NCBI GenBank assembly: GCA_029824475.1
Contig: JALGYA010000008.1
Location: 1-46,551 of the forward strand
Reading direction: 5' to 3'
Source of the DNA: Fimbriimonadia bacterium
Lineage (GTDB): Bacteria; Armatimonadota; Fimbriimonadia; Fimbriimonadales; Fimbriimonadaceae
Length of the DNA: 46,551 bases
Part shown: positions 44,715 to 46,551 of the stretch, one piece after another
Layout: the number at the start of each line of letters is the position of its first letter
Numbering within the stretch: the stretch's first letter is position 1
Translations under genes and position numbers: made by a program
Notes under the pieces: generated by a model
What the model saw: only the letters and a program-made list of their open reading frames with translations
Databases searched by the model: none
Told to the model about the DNA's origin: nothing

Positions 44715-45475
44715 TGGGGAAGTTTGACGGTCAGGTCGCGGTTGTTACAGGCGCGGCGCAGGGCATTGGCAAGGCGATCGCAGAGGCCTATGCTCGCGAG
44801 GGCGCGCGGGTTGCTGTCCTTGATTTGAACGAAGAGGCCGCTGTCGCGGTGGCTGAATCGATTGGCGGTATGGCTGTTGGCTGCGACGTCTCAGATCTGG
44901 ATGCTTTGAGTGGGATCGTCGCTAAGATAACCGCTGAGCTTGGAGCTCCTGACCATTTGGTTAACTGCGCTGGCATCTGCCGGACCGTTCCGTTGAGCGA
45001 CGAGGACATGCCGGGCTGGACAAAGACATTTGACATCAATGTCCACGGTGCGTTCCGCCTCTCGCAGCTTTGTGCTGAGAAGATGAAAGGCAAGGGCGGG
45101 ACGATCATGAACATGGCGAGCATGTCTTCTTTCTTGCCCAAGAAGGAGCAGGCGGCGTACGGCGCGTCTAAGGCAGCCGTTGTGAGCATGACCCGGTCGT
45201 GCGCTCTCGTCTGGGCTGAGGATGGGATTCGTGTCAATGCACTGGCCCCAGGCCTGATACGCACGCCTATGATGGAAGGCAACTTCAACCGTCGGGCGGA
45301 GATGCAGGGGATCACTTTTGAGGAGGCGCTCCAGCCGATGCTAAGCACGATCCCCTTGAATCGAGTTGGCACTCCTGAGGACGTGGCCAACGCGGCTGTC
45401 TTTTTCGCCTCTGACGAGGCAAGTTATATTACCGGCCAGACGCTCGAAGTCTGTGGCGGCATTTTGATGAGGTAG
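44714..45475 (+). CDS. Short-chain dehydrogenase/reductase
   Basis: A 253-residue classical SDR. The cofactor loop is VTGAAQGIGKAIA (about 11-23), D37 in VLDLNEE suggests NAD+ preference, NCAG is at about 89-92, and the catalytic set is Ser in MASMSS with YGASK (Tyr and Lys). The end SYITGQTLEVCGGIL is typical. It probably oxidises a sugar or polyol, or a 3-hydroxy compound, linked to the E1 genes. It is coupled to the E1 beta gene by TGATG. Confidence 0.93.
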   Translation: MGKFDGQVAVVTGAAQGIGKAIAEAYAREGARVAVLDLNEEAAVAVAESIGGMAVGCDVSDLDALSGIVAKITAELGAPDHLVNCAGICRTVPLSDEDMPGWTKTFDINVHGAFRLSQLCAEKMKGKGGTIMNMASMSSFLPKKEQAAYGASKAAVVSMTRSCALVWAEDGIRVNALAPGLIRTPMMEGNFNRRAEMQGITFEEALQPMLSTIPLNRVGTPEDVANAAVFFASDEASYITGQTLEVCGGILMR

Positions 45476-45477
45476 GG

Positions 45478-45987
45478 ATGAGTTTTTCTGGCATCTGGCA
45501 CACAAGTTTCACTGTTGACGACATCGAGAAATCGATCGCCTTTTATTGCGACCTGCTAGGCATGGAGCTGGTTCACCGGCAGCAGCAGGCGAACGAGTAC
45601 ACGTCCAAACTAGTCGGCTACCCCAACGCTGACCTTAAGGTGGCAATGCTTCGGATTCCGGGTGCATTCGTCGGCCCATCCAACCATCACTTTGAGCTCG
45701 TTGAATACGTGAACCCGAAAGGGGAGCCGGCAGGAACGGAAACGAACCGCGCAGGATCTCCGCACCTGTGCTTTGTCACTGATGACATCCACGCTGATTA
45801 CGAACGGCTTTCAGCTGCCGGAGTAAGATTCAAAGCGCCAGCACCAATTCCGATTGCAGCCGGTGTGAACAAGGGCGGCTACACCGTCTACTTCCTCGAC
45901 CCGGACGACATCACCCTTGAGATGCAGCAGCCCCCGGCTGGCCGCATCTGGGGCAGTGTGGACGGCGTCGAAGTCGCGCATCCATGA
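45478..45987 (+). CDS. VOC family (glyoxalase/dioxygenase-like) protein
   Basis: A 169-residue vicinal-oxygen-chelate protein with two beta-alpha-beta3 units: HTSFTVDDIEKSIAFYCDLLGMELV, then HLCFVTDDIHADYERLSAAGV. Likely metal ligands are H8, the Glu in HHFELVEY, H in SPHLCF and E in ITLEMQQP. Members are isomerases, epimerases, lyases or ring-cleaving dioxygenases; which one cannot be told. It starts 2 bases after the SDR stop and overlaps the next gene by ATGA. Confidence 0.88.
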   Translation: MSFSGIWHTSFTVDDIEKSIAFYCDLLGMELVHRQQQANEYTSKLVGYPNADLKVAMLRIPGAFVGPSNHHFELVEYVNPKGEPAGTETNRAGSPHLCFVTDDIHADYERLSAAGVRFKAPAPIPIAAGVNKGGYTVYFLDPDDITLEMQQPPAGRIWGSVDGVEVAHP

Positions 45988-46551
45988 GCCGCCTCCGCAT
46001 CGCCGTCCGCGACTGGTCTGCCTTTGAGAGCACGATCGGGCAGCACATCGCTGCGTGGGACGGGGAGGCGGAGTTTGTGTCGTTTGACATCGAGGAGCAC
46101 TACAAGCGGTTCGTTGCAGAAGACGGCTGGTCGAGTGGTGAGTTTGACCTCTTCCTTTCCGTTACAGATTGGCTTCCTGAGGGTGGGCGAAACGGCGCGT
46201 TTGCAGACCTAACCGAACGGTTTCAGAACGACCCACCCGAAGGGTGGCCTGTAGGCTGGCATTCTGCCATGCACCAATTGGTGGAATTCGAAGGCGGCGT
46301 CTATGGCCTGCCGTACCATGACGGCCCTCAGGTGCTGCATTATCGCAAGGACCTGTTTGAAGATCCGGAAGAGCAGAAGCGTTTTAAAGATCTTTCAGGA
46401 TTCGACCTGAGACCGCCAAGAACGTGGCGCGAGTTCCTGGATGTAGCGGTCTTCTTCACGCGGCCGATGGACGCGCTCTACGGGGCCTGCATCGGCGCCT
46501 ACCCCGATGGCCACAACAACGTCTACGACTTCCTCGTCCATCTCTGGAGCC
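45984..46551 (+). CDS. Sugar ABC transporter-type solute-binding protein, no signal peptide (partial)
   Basis: The first 189 residues of an extracellular solute-binding protein family 1 member, cut by the window end. MSRLRIAVRDWSAFE opens directly into the fold; FDLFLSVTDWLPE, VYGLPYHDGPQVLHYRKDLF and PPRTWREFLDVAVFF are typical of sugar-binding proteins. There is no signal peptide or lipobox, and an in-frame stop at 45960 rules out an upstream start, so it may work in the cytoplasm, or export is unusual. Its ATG overlaps the VOC stop (ATGA), tying it to the E1-SDR-VOC operon. Confidence 0.8.
   Translation, partial: MSRLRIAVRDWSAFESTIGQHIAAWDGEAEFVSFDIEEHYKRFVAEDGWSSGEFDLFLSVTDWLPEGGRNGAFADLTERFQNDPPEGWPVGWHSAMHQLVEFEGGVYGLPYHDGPQVLHYRKDLFEDPEEQKRFKDLSGFDLRPPRTWREFLDVAVFFTRPMDALYGACIGAYPDGHNNVYDFLVHLWS

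Noticed and set aside
1-46551. CRISPR arrays, insertion sequences and prophage genes
   Set aside because: No regularly spaced repeats, transposase, integrase or phage structural motifs were seen.

Overview
The window is a piece of a bacterial chromosome, most likely from the Armatimonadota (Fimbriimonadia-like). The strongest hint is two prepilin-type genes whose N-termini carry the [20 protein letters not shown] helix followed by FPVF(T/A)QAK, a form very common in that phylum. Support comes from DUF1501 and PSD1/cytochrome proteins, a sulfatase, futalosine-pathway menaquinone synthesis (MqnE) and Tat-exported sugar-isomerase-like proteins. The lineage call is inference; no rRNA gene is present.

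Layout. 1-5151: end of a peptide-type ABC permease, then a convergent operon of a HEAT-repeat protein and two S41-type proteases, one of which has lost its catalytic pair. 5193-8565: sulfatase, methylthioadenosine phosphorylase and a BtuF-like binding lipoprotein. 8655-11834: tRNA-Trp, then a tandem family of four related lipoproteins interspersed with two very small membrane-protein ORFs. 11835-17618: operon of NHL propeller, PSD1 cytochrome-like protein and DUF1501 protein. 17695-24193: small outer-membrane-barrel-like protein and glutamate synthase (gltBD). 24326-25636: xylose isomerase. 25698-30388: ECF sigma/anti-sigma pair, a two-TM protein, YceI, DUF1801, and an ammonium transporter broken near its 3' end by a 17-bp tandem duplication. 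30543-35528: DUF389 membrane protein, mqnE, and an operon of two sugar-isomerase-like TIM barrels plus a HAD phosphatase. 35661-37489: two prepilin genes with a TPP riboswitch between them. 37524-41590: FMN reductase, 7-TM protein, isocitrate dehydrogenase and a class V aminotransferase. 41650-46551: CNNM/CBS protein, then a tightly coupled run of ThDP-dependent dehydrogenase E1 alpha/beta, SDR, VOC and a sugar-binding-like protein cut by the window end.

Themes. Ammonium uptake (amt) and assimilation (gltBD) lie within 11 kb of each other. Sugar handling recurs (xylA, two isomerase-like TIM barrels, the final E1/SDR/VOC/SBP cluster). Genes are packed tightly with many 1-4 base start/stop overlaps; no gap without a gene exceeds 300 bases, and the longest (36483-36718) holds a terminator, the riboswitch and a second terminator. 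The items most worth checking are the TPP riboswitch in front of a pilin-like gene, the amt frameshift, the S41 protease/pseudoprotease pair, and the lipoprotein array.
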